Of a stretch of DNA of 64,000 nucleotides, positions 1-7,513 are shown piece after piece. The notes beneath the pieces are model-generated. The model made no database searches and was not told the origin of the DNA. It was given only the letters and a program-made list of their open reading frames with translations. Each line of letters opens with the position of its first letter. Position 1 is the stretch's first letter. The DNA comes from Selenomonas sp963528755 (GTDB taxonomy: Bacteria > Bacillota > Negativicutes > Selenomonadales > Selenomonadaceae), in contig NZ_CAURXA010000002.1 of the NCBI RefSeq assembly GCF_963528755.1, forward strand, positions 310,001-374,000. Reading direction: 5' to 3'. The position numbers and the translations under genes are program-made.

Positions 1-308
1 AGCACCGTCAGGAGCCACGTCGTGACGGGTGCGAAGATCGTGACCTGCTTCGGGTTGTTGCGCAGAAGCCTCTCCGCGTACTTGAGCATGACCGTGAGGC
101 CGCCCGAAGTCTGCAAAAAGCCCGCGCATGTGACAACCGCGAGAATCGTCAGCATGACGGAGATCGGTGGCACGCCCGGCTGGTAGCCGAAGACGAAGGT
201 GTAAACGGCAAGTCCGATGCCGCTGATGACGGCAAGCCCGATGCCGCCGTGATGCACACCAAAGAGCAGACAGCCGAGCATCACGAGAAAGCCCAGAACC
301 ATTTCCAT
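1..308 (-). CDS. Anaerobic C4-dicarboxylate carrier, DcuA/DcuB family (N-terminal part, runs off the window)
   Basis: The first 102 residues of an inner-membrane protein are visible; the rest lies beyond the left edge. The translation starts MEMVLGFLVMLGCLLFGVHH and continues with two to three hydrophobic segments and the stretch QPGVPPISVMLTILAV, then ASGGL-like TSGGLTVMLKYAERLLRNNPK. This follows the N-terminus of E. coli DcuB closely ([37 protein letters not shown]). Family members exchange fumarate, malate or aspartate for succinate during anaerobic growth, which suits a succinate/propionate fermenter. The start at 308 is preceded by AGGAGG with seven bases spacing. DcuA and DcuB cannot be told apart from this fragment. 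Confidence 0.85.
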   Translation of the reverse strand, partial: MEMVLGFLVMLGCLLFGVHHGGIGLAVISGIGLAVYTFVFGYQPGVPPISVMLTILAVVTCAGFLQTSGGLTVMLKYAERLLRNNPKQVTIFAPVTTWLLTV

Positions 309-433
309 AAAGATTCCTCCTAAAATCCCACGGGGCAGCGCAAGAAGACGCCTTCCCAAACAGCCTTGATCGGGGAAACCAAAATCCTTCCCTCCGTATG
401 GAATTTCAGAAGCCTTGCCGATCATATAGCACG

Positions 434-462
434 ATTATAATACAATAATCGTCCACAGGCAA
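434..462 (-). promoter_or_regulatory. Probable sigma-70/A promoter for the Dcu carrier
   Basis: On the minus strand TTGCCT and TATAAT are separated by 17 bases. Transcription would start near 427 and give a leader of about 120 bases before the start codon at 308. In the rest of that leader I see nothing I can name. Confidence 0.55.
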
Positions 463-463
463 T

Positions 464-486
464 AAAAAGAGGACGCCGCAGCGTCC
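464..486 (-). terminator. Intrinsic terminator of the small unknown gene
   Basis: Minus strand reads GGACGC-TGCG-GCGTCC followed by TCTTTTT. It lies 28 bases after the stop of the 104-residue gene and directly before the promoter of the Dcu carrier. Confidence 0.7.
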
Positions 487-513
487 CCCCGAAAAAAATT
501 TTCCCTTCATTCC

Positions 514-828
514 TCAATACTTGCGATGTTCCTTCACATAGTCAACGGGACGGCTCCAATCGACGTGGACGTCCGTAGCTTCCCAAAGACGCGTCAGAGC
601 TGTCTTGAAGCTCTCGACATCGGCCGTCGGGTCGATCATTTCCTTGCTGAAATCGCGCAGATTCTCGTGCGGCACGCCAATCTCATGCTTCTCGGCCAGA
701 TATTTTTCCACGGCGCAACGGCCGTCCTCATCATCCAAGACGACGGTTGCCGCCTTCTTTTCCGCATCGTATTCGATGTAGCCGAGTTCCTTCTTGTACT
801 GAATCGCTACGCTGTAAGTCGTTGACAC
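514..828 (-). CDS. Small conserved-looking protein of unknown function (104 aa)
   Basis: I do not recognise the family. The protein is soluble and acidic, has no signal peptide and no membrane segment, and ends in DYVKEHRKY. Its middle (DDEDGRCAVEKYLAEKHEIGVPHENLRDF) looks like an alpha/beta fold with a helix-rich half. The start is a GTG at 828 preceded by AAAGGTGA at six bases. It has its own terminator and is divergent from the DUF441 gene, with about 110 bases between them that contain AT-rich promoter-like sequence (TATACTATATATA). It is a real gene by ribosome-binding site, codon use and terminator, but without a functional call. Confidence 0.7.
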   Translation of the reverse strand: MSTTYSVAIQYKKELGYIEYDAEKKAATVVLDDEDGRCAVEKYLAEKHEIGVPHENLRDFSKEMIDPTADVESFKTALTRLWEATDVHVDWSRPVDYVKEHRKY

Positions 829-938
829 GCTTTATCACCTTTCCTTATCTTCGTTTTTCCGCTATACTATATATACAATAGAAAATCCGCCGGCTCAGCG
901 GCAATGTTCTCTCCATCTACACAAAGAAGGTGCTCTTC

Positions 939-1394
939 ATGTATTCCGAATACCTCATGCTGCTCCTGATCCTCGCCCTCGGCATCATCGGTCACAATAC
1001 GACGGTCGCCTATGCCGTCATCATCGTGCTCGTTCTGAAGCTTCTCGGGCTGACGGTAATGCTCGACATCCTTTCCGTCAATGGGCTGAACTGGGGCATC
1101 GTACTTCTTTTGGCTGCCATCCTCGTGCCGATTGCAACGGGCGACGTGACCATCGCCAACATGATCGACGCCTTCAAGAGTCCCTTGGGCGTCGCCGCCA
1201 TCGTCTGCGGCGTTCTCGCCGCCATGGCGGGCGGCGGCGGCGTCGAGCTACTGAAAAATGATCCGCACATCGTCGCCGCACTCATCATCGGCACGATCAT
1301 CGGCGTGTGCTTCTTCAAGGGTGTCGCCGTCGGGCCTCTAATCGCGGGCGGCATGACCTACGCACTGATGAAGCTTTTCGCCTCTATCAAATAG
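939..1394 (+). CDS. DUF441 / UPF0756 family integral membrane protein
   Basis: A 151-residue protein with about four to five membrane segments and almost no loops. The pattern matches the DUF441 (UPF0756, YeaL/YtwI) family: LILALGIIGHNTTVAYAV near the N-terminus, then VLKLLGL, NWGIVLLLAAILVPIATG, a GLP-like turn and a glycine-rich end AVGPLIAGGMTYALMKLF. No biochemical function is established for the family. I chose ATG 939 because AAGAAGG sits eight bases upstream; an upstream in-frame GTG at 930 overlaps that site and is unlikely. It is monocistronic, convergent with the FakA-like gene. Confidence 0.8.
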   Translation: MYSEYLMLLLILALGIIGHNTTVAYAVIIVLVLKLLGLTVMLDILSVNGLNWGIVLLLAAILVPIATGDVTIANMIDAFKSPLGVAAIVCGVLAAMAGGGGVELLKNDPHIVAALIIGTIIGVCFFKGVAVGPLIAGGMTYALMKLFASIK

Positions 1395-1454
1395 CTCGCT
1401 CACCTCAGCCAAACTGCATCCCGGCACATTCTCACTACCTAAATCATACGGCTT

Positions 1455-2720
1455 TCATTCCAACAATTTGCGCATCGCCTTGGCATTCTCCTTGGCGGTG
1501 CGCTTCTTGTCGTAGAGGGCGACCGCCTTGTCCTGCTCTGCCTCATCCTTTGCGAGCACAAGCTCGACGCGCTCGCCGAGGATGCGTTTCGCCTGGCGTA
1601 GCACAAGCTCCATCGAGGAATCACTCGCAACGATCACATACGTTCGCGCGAGGTCGCTGTGCGCCGCGTGCAGGAGTTCCGCTACCGACGGGCATTCCTC
1701 GCGCCTGCCCGGCACGATGACGTTTGCGCCGAGTTCCGTCAAGCGCAGGCCGCGCGCTGCATCCGACGCGACGGCGAGGAGCGCGACGGGCAGTAGCGAC
1801 TCATAGTCCGCCGTCAAGGCATGCGCCTCCGCCATGTCTGTCACACGGAACGACTGCAGCTTGCCCCAGCCGATCGCCTGCTCGACGACGGCGCCCGGAT
1901 GATCGGTGTGCACATGGACGAGCAGGGAGCGCTCATCGTGCACGACGGCGACGAAGCGGCAATCCTCCTGCAGGCGATGCTCGACGTCACGCGCACGCGC
2001 CTTGCTTTCAACGATACGAAACGTCACGCAGTACGGGCGCACAAGGTCGCGGCGCGGGTCAGGAATCGAAAGCCGATCTTCTCCCATACCGAGCGACAGG
2101 CTCACAGCCGGCGAGACGAAGTGCCCATCGAGACCCTTCATACAACCCTGCAAAAACGTCTGCATGACGAGCGCCCCCGGCTCTTCGCGCTTTTCCTCCG
2201 CCAGAGCCTTCCGTCCCTCGTCAATCGCCGTCTGCAGGATCTCTGCGATCGGAAGATTTGCGCGCACCGCATGGTACGCGCCCTTCGCCACTGCCTTGGC
2301 GGCGGCGACAAGCACCGTTTCCACTGTCGGAGGCAGTACGCGCTGCGCGTAGAGAATGCCGTACTGGAACGCCTTGCCGAATTCTGACGAAGTCGCGTCA
2401 TTCTTTCCCGACAGCCCCTTCGCGATGCCGCGCAGGAGCTGTGCGAGCACGACACCCGACGTACCGCGCGCTCCAAGCACCGCCGCGCTCGCCACACGCC
2501 TTGCAAGGCCGCCGATACTCTCATCCTTCACGTCGACGAGCGGCATGACCGCCGCACCCATCGTGCGCAGCACATGCGTGCCTGGAAGCGCCGAGCGCTC
2601 CCCCTGTCTCTTTCTTGAAAGCGCGTCAATGCCCTCATATTCCAGAAGAAACTCCCCGTAAGCGCCACTCAACATGCGTTTGAAGTCGCTTCCCGTAATG
2701 ACTTCTCGATTGCCCGTCAT
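1455..2720 (-). CDS. DAK2-domain / FakA-like protein with degenerate metal-binding site
   Basis: About 421 residues laid out like fatty-acid kinase FakA (YloV): an all-helical DAK2 domain (about 1-200), a middle domain with the conserved VHVHTDHPG stretch (about 255-265) and a C-terminal DegV-like domain with ANVIVPGRREECPS. GARGTSGVVLAQLLRGI in the DAK2 domain matches the family's GARGNSGVILSQ motif. The signature that normally binds ATP-magnesium, NVFPVPDGDTGTNM, is here SALPGTHVLRTM, with no aspartates. The protein is also shorter than the usual 550 residues. Known FakA phosphorylates fatty acids held by FakB; this copy is probably not an active kinase and may be regulatory or structural. 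The start at 2720 has AGAAGGG upstream; an in-frame ATG at 2738 has no ribosome-binding site. Confidence 0.75.
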   Translation of the reverse strand: MTGNREVITGSDFKRMLSGAYGEFLLEYEGIDALSRKRQGERSALPGTHVLRTMGAAVMPLVDVKDESIGGLARRVASAAVLGARGTSGVVLAQLLRGIAKGLSGKNDATSSEFGKAFQYGILYAQRVLPPTVETVLVAAAKAVAKGAYHAVRANLPIAEILQTAIDEGRKALAEEKREEPGALVMQTFLQGCMKGLDGHFVSPAVSLSLGMGEDRLSIPDPRRDLVRPYCVTFRIVESKARARDVEHRLQEDCRFVAVVHDERSLLVHVHTDHPGAVVEQAIGWGKLQSFRVTDMAEAHALTADYESLLPVALLAVASDAARGLRLTELGANVIVPGRREECPSVAELLHAAHSDLARTYVIVASDSSMELVLRQAKRILGERVELVLAKDEAEQDKAVALYDKKRTAKENAKAMRKLLE

Positions 2721-2852
2721 AGGATCCCTTCTCTCCATTCAAATAATTTGTAGAAAATTTCCTGCAAGAAACAGGATTCTTTTATAGTATTCGCGAAATA
2801 AGAGAATTAACCTTCTATAAAACCTCAATAAATCCATTTCCGCAATTTAAAT

Positions 2853-3130
2853 TACTATGAAAGTCCAAGAAGTCAAGCCCAAAGGGCGCAGACTGATTGG
2901 CTCTTTCATGTAAGGCGTGTGGACATATGTACAATGTGCCTCTTTGGTGCGCTGTCGCAGGAACCGGGCAAGAACATGACTCGTGCTGCTTCGCGCGGCG
3001 GCTGAACATATGTCCAGAAAGTTTACTATGAAAGTCCAAGAAGGCAAGCCCAAAGGGCGCAGACGGATTGGCTCTTTCATGTAAGGGCGGCGCACAATGT
3101 CCACAAAGTGGACGTCTGTGCGTGTAGTTT
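2853..3130. repeat. Composite dispersed repeat, family 1 (two cores around a hairpin-bounded spacer)
   Basis: Two copies of a core beginning TACTATGAAAGTCCAAGAAG (2853-2914 and 3023-3130) flank a spacer bounded by a perfect 10-base inverted repeat, GGACATATGT at 2921 and ACATATGTCC at 3006. Inside each core TATGAAAG pairs with CTTTCATG. The second core ends in a strong hairpin, GTCCAC-AAA-GTGGAC, extended by GCACAA/TTGTGC-like flanks. The same composite is present at 43812-44138 and simpler copies occur elsewhere. It fills the gap between the FakA-like gene and the FtsA-like gene. No convincing protein is encoded. Confidence 0.85.
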
Positions 3131-3205
3131 CTCATGAAAGGCACAGGAGAAGCGCCGACAAATGTCTGCGCCGTGCGGAAGCGAGACGAGCAAAGGAGTC
3201 ATTCG

Positions 3206-5806
3206 ATGCCTAGAACAAGAAAGACCTCGGCGAAAACAAAAGAACTGAAAGGTCTCGCCACGGAAGCCATTGTTTCCGAAGCCGCCTCAGGCGAGAGTGT
3301 CCTTCCAAACGAAACGGAAACCGCGGGGACGCAGACCTCTGCACTCTCCGCACCGGATGCGGCAAAGACACGAGAAGAAACCGCTGCCAATGCAAACGAT
3401 ACGGTAGCGGTCGTCGCAAAGGAAGAAGCGAACAACGCTGCAGATGAAGCGCCTATCGATACGGCAAAACCCGCCGCCAAAAAACGCGGCAGGAAGCCCG
3501 CCGCCAAGACGGCGACGAGGAGCACGCGCGCCAAGGGCACGAAAGCTGCCACCAAGAAGACGACGAAGCGCACCGCCAAAAAGAATACTGCCGAACCCTC
3601 GACTGCAAGAACGAAGAAGAAGCCGCACGGCGAGCCGATCTTCGCGCTCGACATCGGCACGCGCAGCATCATCGGCATCGTCGCTGAAAAACTCGACAAC
3701 GAGCAAATGCGCATCCTCGCGACTGTGCGCCGCGAGCACAAGACGCGCGCCATGCTCGACGGCCAGATTCACGACGTGCCGCAGGTCGCCGACCTCATCC
3801 GCGAGGTCAAGCGCGAGCTGGAAAAGACGACGGGACCTTTGAAGTCCGCTTCCGTCGCCGCTGCTGGCCGCGCCCTCTACACCATGACCGCTGAAGCCTC
3901 CGTCGAGATCAACGGCGTCATCACCGACGAGCAGCAGCGCGCCCTCGACTTCTCGGGCGTGCAGGCAGCGCAGGCGAAACTCGCCAGTTCCAAGGACATC
4001 GAAGACCCCGGTCGTTACTATTGCGTCGGCTATAGTACGATCCAGTACACGCTCGATGACATCCCCTTGAAGAGCCTCGTCGGTCAGCGCGGCAAAATCG
4101 CCAGAGCGACCGTCATCGCTACCTTCTTGCCGCGCCAGGTCATCGATTCCATGCAGTCGGCTCTGCGGGACGTCGGCCTTGAGATGCACGCGCTTACCTT
4201 AGAGCCGATCGCCGCCATCAACGTCCTCATCCCGCCGACGATGCGTCACCTAAACCTCGTGCTCGTCGACATCGGCGCAGGTACGTCCGACGTCGCCATC
4301 ACGAAGAACGGCTCCATCATCGCCTACGGCATGGTTCCTCTAGCGGGCGATGAGATCACCGAGGCCATCAGCCAGCGCTACCTCCTCGACTTCAACGTGG
4401 CGGAAGACGTCAAGCGCAACGCCTCCGCCGGGCGAGAATCGAAATTCACCGACATCCTCGGCACGGAATACGACCTCGGCCCCTCCGACGTCATCGGACC
4501 GATCATGCCGAATATCCAGAACCTTGCCGACTCCATCGCACGCCAGGTGCTCGAACTCAACGGTGACTCGCCGCAGGCTGTCATGCTCGTTGGCGGCGGA
4601 TCGCAGACACCAGGACTTGCCGCGCTCGTCGCCAAGGCACTCTCCGTGCCAGAGAATCGCGTCGCCGTGCGCCATCCTGAAAGTGTCATCGGCGTCGAGG
4701 CCATCCCAGCAGAACTGCAAACGCCCGATGCAGTCACCCCTTTGGGCATCCTGAAGATCGCCTCGATCAACCTGCTGCACTTTCTCTCCGTCTATGTCAA
4801 TGAGCAGGAAATCAATCTCTTCAATTTCCGCGACCTCACCGTCTCTGACGCCCTTCTGAATGCCGGCATTCAGCTCAAGAAATACAACGGTCGTCCCGGA
4901 CTCGGCCTCATGGTCACAGTCAACGGCGAGAAGAAATTCTTCCCTGGCTCGCTTCCTTCCATGGCGATCCTGAAGCTCGACGGAGAGGACACGACGCTCG
5001 ACGCCCTCGTCAAGGCGGGCTGCCGCATCACCGTCGCGCACGGCAAGGACGGCGAGACGCCCGAAGTGCGCCTCGCCGACCTCCTGCAAATCGAGCCGGA
5101 CTTCCCGCTGGAAATCAACGGCAAGGAGACGCACATCCACCAGGCCGCCTACGTCAACGGCGAAGCCGCCGCTCCTGATCGACTGCTCGCCGACAACGAC
5201 ATCGTCGAGAGCAAGGAGCCGCGCACCTTGGGCGAGGCTCTGAAAGCCGCCGGCTACCCACCGACGGGCCGCAAGATCCGCTACACGCTCAATGACAACA
5301 CCGCGCAGTACGTCGTATCACCCGAAATTCTGCTGAACGACGCGCCCGCAACGATCTCCGAGCCGATTCATGAAGGCGATCGCATCGAATATCAAATGAC
5401 GGCAGAGCCAAAGCTCAGCGACGTGCTCGACATCTCGCGCCTGCAGTCCGCCGTCACCATCATCTACAACGATCAGGAGTACGAAATTCCCTCCGCCTCC
5501 CTGGAACTTGAGGTCAACGGTCACAAGGCGTCGCCCGGCACCTACCTCGAAGACGGCAGCGCCGTCTACTACAGAATTTCCGAAAAAAAGGCGACGACCG
5601 TCAACGAAGCTCTGCTCGCTGTCGGCTTTGAGCCGCCGCCCGCCACGAGCCGCGTCAGCGTCTCCATCTTCGTCAACCGCCGTCCCGTCGTCTTCACCGA
5701 CCCCATCAAGAACGGCGACCGTCTCGACATCGTCATCAAGCCCTTGCCCGCGCCCACGACTCCCGCGGGCTTCAGCGGCATCCCAGGCGCAGCCACGCAG
5801 TCGTAA
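3206..5806 (+). CDS. FtsA-like actin-fold (ASKHA) protein with histone-like basic N-terminal tail
   Basis: An 866-residue protein. Residues 1-85 are low-complexity and acidic; residues 88-140 are Lys/Ala/Thr-rich (KPAAKKRGRKPAAK, TKAATKKTTKRTAKK) like histone H1 or bacterial H1-like tails. From 144 it has an FtsA/PilM-type ATPase fold: FALDIGTRSIIGIV (phosphate 1), an SHS2-type insert, LVDIGAGTSDVAI (phosphate 2) and MLVGGGSQTPGL (adenosine). The last 300 residues hold small beta-rich repeats (TLGEALKAAGYPP, TVNEALLAVGFEPPP). Clostridia and Negativicutes carry such long FtsA-related proteins in addition to, or instead of, the classical FtsA; their role is not settled. ATG 3206 has AAAGGAG eight bases upstream. 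No ftsZ or pil genes lie next to it. Confidence 0.75.
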   Translation: MPRTRKTSAKTKELKGLATEAIVSEAASGESVLPNETETAGTQTSALSAPDAAKTREETAANANDTVAVVAKEEANNAADEAPIDTAKPAAKKRGRKPAAKTATRSTRAKGTKAATKKTTKRTAKKNTAEPSTARTKKKPHGEPIFALDIGTRSIIGIVAEKLDNEQMRILATVRREHKTRAMLDGQIHDVPQVADLIREVKRELEKTTGPLKSASVAAAGRALYTMTAEASVEINGVITDEQQRALDFSGVQAAQAKLASSKDIEDPGRYYCVGYSTIQYTLDDIPLKSLVGQRGKIARATVIATFLPRQVIDSMQSALRDVGLEMHALTLEPIAAINVLIPPTMRHLNLVLVDIGAGTSDVAITKNGSIIAYGMVPLAGDEITEAISQRYLLDFNVAEDVKRNASAGRESKFTDILGTEYDLGPSDVIGPIMPNIQNLADSIARQVLELNGDSPQAVMLVGGGSQTPGLAALVAKALSVPENRVAVRHPESVIGVEAIPAELQTPDAVTPLGILKIASINLLHFLSVYVNEQEINLFNFRDLTVSDALLNAGIQLKKYNGRPGLGLMVTVNGEKKFFPGSLPSMAILKLDGEDTTLDALVKAGCRITVAHGKDGETPEVRLADLLQIEPDFPLEINGKETHIHQAAYVNGEAAAPDRLLADNDIVESKEPRTLGEALKAAGYPPTGRKIRYTLNDNTAQYVVSPEILLNDAPATISEPIHEGDRIEYQMTAEPKLSDVLDISRLQSAVTIIYNDQEYEIPSASLELEVNGHKASPGTYLEDGSAVYYRISEKKATTVNEALLAVGFEPPPATSRVSVSIFVNRRPVVFTDPIKNGDRLDIVIKPLPAPTTPAGFSGIPGAATQS

Positions 5807-5851
5807 AGCGGGGCGCAGTCCGCACGCGGCGAAGCCCTCTGAAACTCCCCC

Positions 5852-5880
5852 TTGCCACGCTCATCAATCTATGATACAAT
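5852..5880 (+). promoter_or_regulatory. Promoter of tRNA-Gly
   Basis: TTGCCA and TACAAT spaced by 17 bases, ending 16 bases before the mature tRNA 5' end. Confidence 0.65.
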
Positions 5881-5896
5881 ATCCTGCGTAACGTTC

Positions 5897-5970
5897 GCGG
5901 GCATAGTTCATCGGTAGAATGAAAGCTTCCCAAGCTTTAGAGGTGGGTTCGACTCCCATTGCCCGCTCCA
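5897..5970 (+). tRNA. tRNA-Gly (anticodon CCC)
   Basis: A 74-base cloverleaf: acceptor GCGGGCA pairs with TGCCCGC (5960-5966), the anticodon stem AAAGC/GCTTT encloses TTCCCAA, the T-arm reads GTGGGTTCGACTCCCAT, and CCA is encoded. It reads GGG codons. Confidence 0.95.
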
Positions 5971-5981
5971 TGCGAGAACCT

Positions 5982-6010
5982 AGAGCTGTCGGAAACGGCA
6001 GCTCTTTTTG
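5982..6010 (+). terminator. Terminator after tRNA-Gly
   Basis: AGAGCTG (5982-5988) pairs with CAGCTCT (5999-6005), followed by TTTTG. Confidence 0.8.
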
Positions 6011-6101
6011 TATAGAACTCACACACTAAAATGCAGGCTTTGCGATTATTTCGCACTGCATTTGCCAGAAACTGACTGATCCTCAAAAAGGAGCAATCCC
6101 A

Positions 6102-6686
6102 ATGAAGCAGACAGAAGTTCCGGCATCGCCTCGTGATGCCAAGCATTTTTACTGGAAGCTCTTTTCTTCCACCTTCATCATCAGTGCCGTCACCATCGGC
6201 GGCGGTTTCGTCATCATCCCACTGTTGAAGGCGAAGTACGTCGATGAATACGGCTGGATTGACGACAAGGAGGCTCTCGACATGGTCGCCATCGCGCAAT
6301 CCATGCCGGGCATCGTCGCCGTCAACGCCTGCATCATCCTCGGCTACCGCATGGCGGGACTCGCAGGCTCCTTGACGGCGCTCCTCGCAACGGTGCTGCC
6401 GCCCCTCATCACGCTTTCTGTCATCGCTCGCTGCTACGACGCTTTTGCCAGCAATCCGACGGTGCAACTCGCATTGAAAGGTATGCAGTGCGGCGCGACA
6501 GCTCTCATCCTAAAGGTCGCCATCGACCTCTTCATCAAGCAGGCGAAAACGCGCCTCCTGCTGCCCATGGCGATCATCCTCGCGACTTTCGTCGCCAACG
6601 TGTTCTTCGATGTCAACATCATGCTGCTCATCATCATCGACGGCATCATCGGCCTCGTCCTCATGCAGGACAGGAAATTCGGCTGA
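6102..6686 (+). CDS. chrA: Chromate transporter family (CHR) half-protein, first subunit
   Basis: 194 residues, about six membrane segments: one CHR domain of the two-gene 'short-chain' type. The family signatures are visible: FSSTFIISAVTIGGGFVIIPLLK near residue 25, DMVAIAQSMPGIVAVNACIILGYRMAG near 65-90. Long ChrA proteins fuse two such domains; in Firmicutes they are commonly split and work as a heteromeric pair. Characterised members export chromate, but in anaerobes the true substrate is usually unknown. Start ATG 6102 has AAAGGAG upstream. The partner gene begins 12 bases downstream, so the two are co-translated. Confidence 0.85.
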   Translation: MKQTEVPASPRDAKHFYWKLFSSTFIISAVTIGGGFVIIPLLKAKYVDEYGWIDDKEALDMVAIAQSMPGIVAVNACIILGYRMAGLAGSLTALLATVLPPLITLSVIARCYDAFASNPTVQLALKGMQCGATALILKVAIDLFIKQAKTRLLLPMAIILATFVANVFFDVNIMLLIIIDGIIGLVLMQDRKFG

Positions 6687-6698
6687 GGGGGCACGATC

Positions 6699-7271
6699 AT
6701 GATATATCTTCAGCTTTTCTTCGAGTTTGCCAAGGTCAGCATCTTCTGCGTCGGCGGCGGCTACGCTTCCATGCCGCTCATCCAAGCTGCCGTCGTCGAT
6801 GAGCGCGGCTGGCTGACGCTTGCCCAGTTCATCGACATCTTCACGATCTCACAGATGACGCCCGGTCCCATCGGCATCAACGCCGCAACCTTCGCGGGCA
6901 TGAAAGTCGCGGGCACCTGGGGCGCCGTCGCGGCGACAGCGGGCTTCGCCTTCCCGTCGCTGATCCTCGGCATCGCACTCGCCAAGCTCTTCTTCAAGTA
7001 TGGCGACATCGGCTCGATCCGCGGCATACTGAACGGTCTGCGCCCCGCCGTCATCGCTCTCATTTGCGGCGCGGCGATCGACTTCATCCTGCTCGCCGTC
7101 TGGAACACGGAGAGCCTTCCCACAAGTTTTGATGCGACCGAATGGAGCAGCATCGTCATCATCGCCTTCGCCCTGATCGCCATGCACTACAAATATGGCG
7201 TCATCACGATTCTCGCCGCCTCCGGCGTGCTCGGCGTGCTCTTCGGCATATTGAAGAACGGCGGCATGTAA
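6699..7271 (+). CDS. chrA: Chromate transporter family (CHR) half-protein, second subunit
   Basis: 190 residues, about six membrane segments, the second half of the split pair. It carries the companion signature FCVGGGYASMPLIQAAVVDERGWLT and TISQMTPGPIGINAATFAGMKVAG. A GAGGGGG ribosome-binding site overlaps the end of the upstream gene. The terminator at 7284 closes this two-gene operon. It probably forms a membrane heterodimer with the upstream subunit with opposite topology; the substrate (chromate, sulfate or another oxyanion) cannot be read from the sequence. Confidence 0.85.
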   Translation: MIYLQLFFEFAKVSIFCVGGGYASMPLIQAAVVDERGWLTLAQFIDIFTISQMTPGPIGINAATFAGMKVAGTWGAVAATAGFAFPSLILGIALAKLFFKYGDIGSIRGILNGLRPAVIALICGAAIDFILLAVWNTESLPTSFDATEWSSIVIIAFALIAMHYKYGVITILAASGVLGVLFGILKNGGM

Positions 7272-7283
7272 CCACAAAACAAA

Positions 7284-7326
7284 AAGGAGCATCTGCAGGG
7301 ATTTTCCCGCGCAGATGCTCCTTTTT
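7284..7326 (+). terminator. Terminator of the chromate transporter operon
   Basis: Stem GGAGCATCTGC paired with GCAGATGCTCC and followed by TTTTTAT. A-run on the other side, so it could also work in reverse. Confidence 0.85.
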
Positions 7327-7353
7327 ATAGATTCGTTCGCTTTTCCCTCGACG

Positions 7354-7454
7354 TGGCTGCCAGGTCAAACCCAACGTGCACCGGCTGATTGCTGGTTTCA
7401 TGTAATGGCGGCGCACAACATCCACGAATTGGACATTTTTTTGTGTGGCTTACC
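7354..7454 (+). repeat. Degenerate copy of dispersed repeat family 1
   Basis: CACCGGCTGATTGCTGGTTT, then CATGTAATGGCGGCGCACAA and the decayed hairpin ATCCACGAATTGGAC match the right half of the family-1 core. The left half is hardly recognisable. It lies between the chrA terminator and the 3' end of the TonB receptor gene. Confidence 0.65.
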
Positions 7455-7513
7455 ATACCATAAATCAGACGATATGAATAGACGTAAGGTATATGCTTGA
7501 CACTTTTTAATGA

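Noticed and set aside
2815..3144. Short frames with shared sequence (SAPFGLDFLDFH type) in the repeat regions at 2.9, 43.9 and 49.7 kb, which look like a conserved peptide family
   Set aside because: The similarity is explained by DNA repeats; frames change between copies and single or decayed copies do not keep them open.
3287..4189. A 300-codon minus-strand frame opposite the FtsA-like gene
   Set aside because: Antisense shadow of a well-supported gene, rich in Arg, Gly and Asp, with no recognisable start signal.
6102..7271. Split chromate transporter as a frameshifted single gene
   Set aside because: Each half has its own ribosome-binding site and start, and two-gene CHR pairs are normal in Firmicutes.
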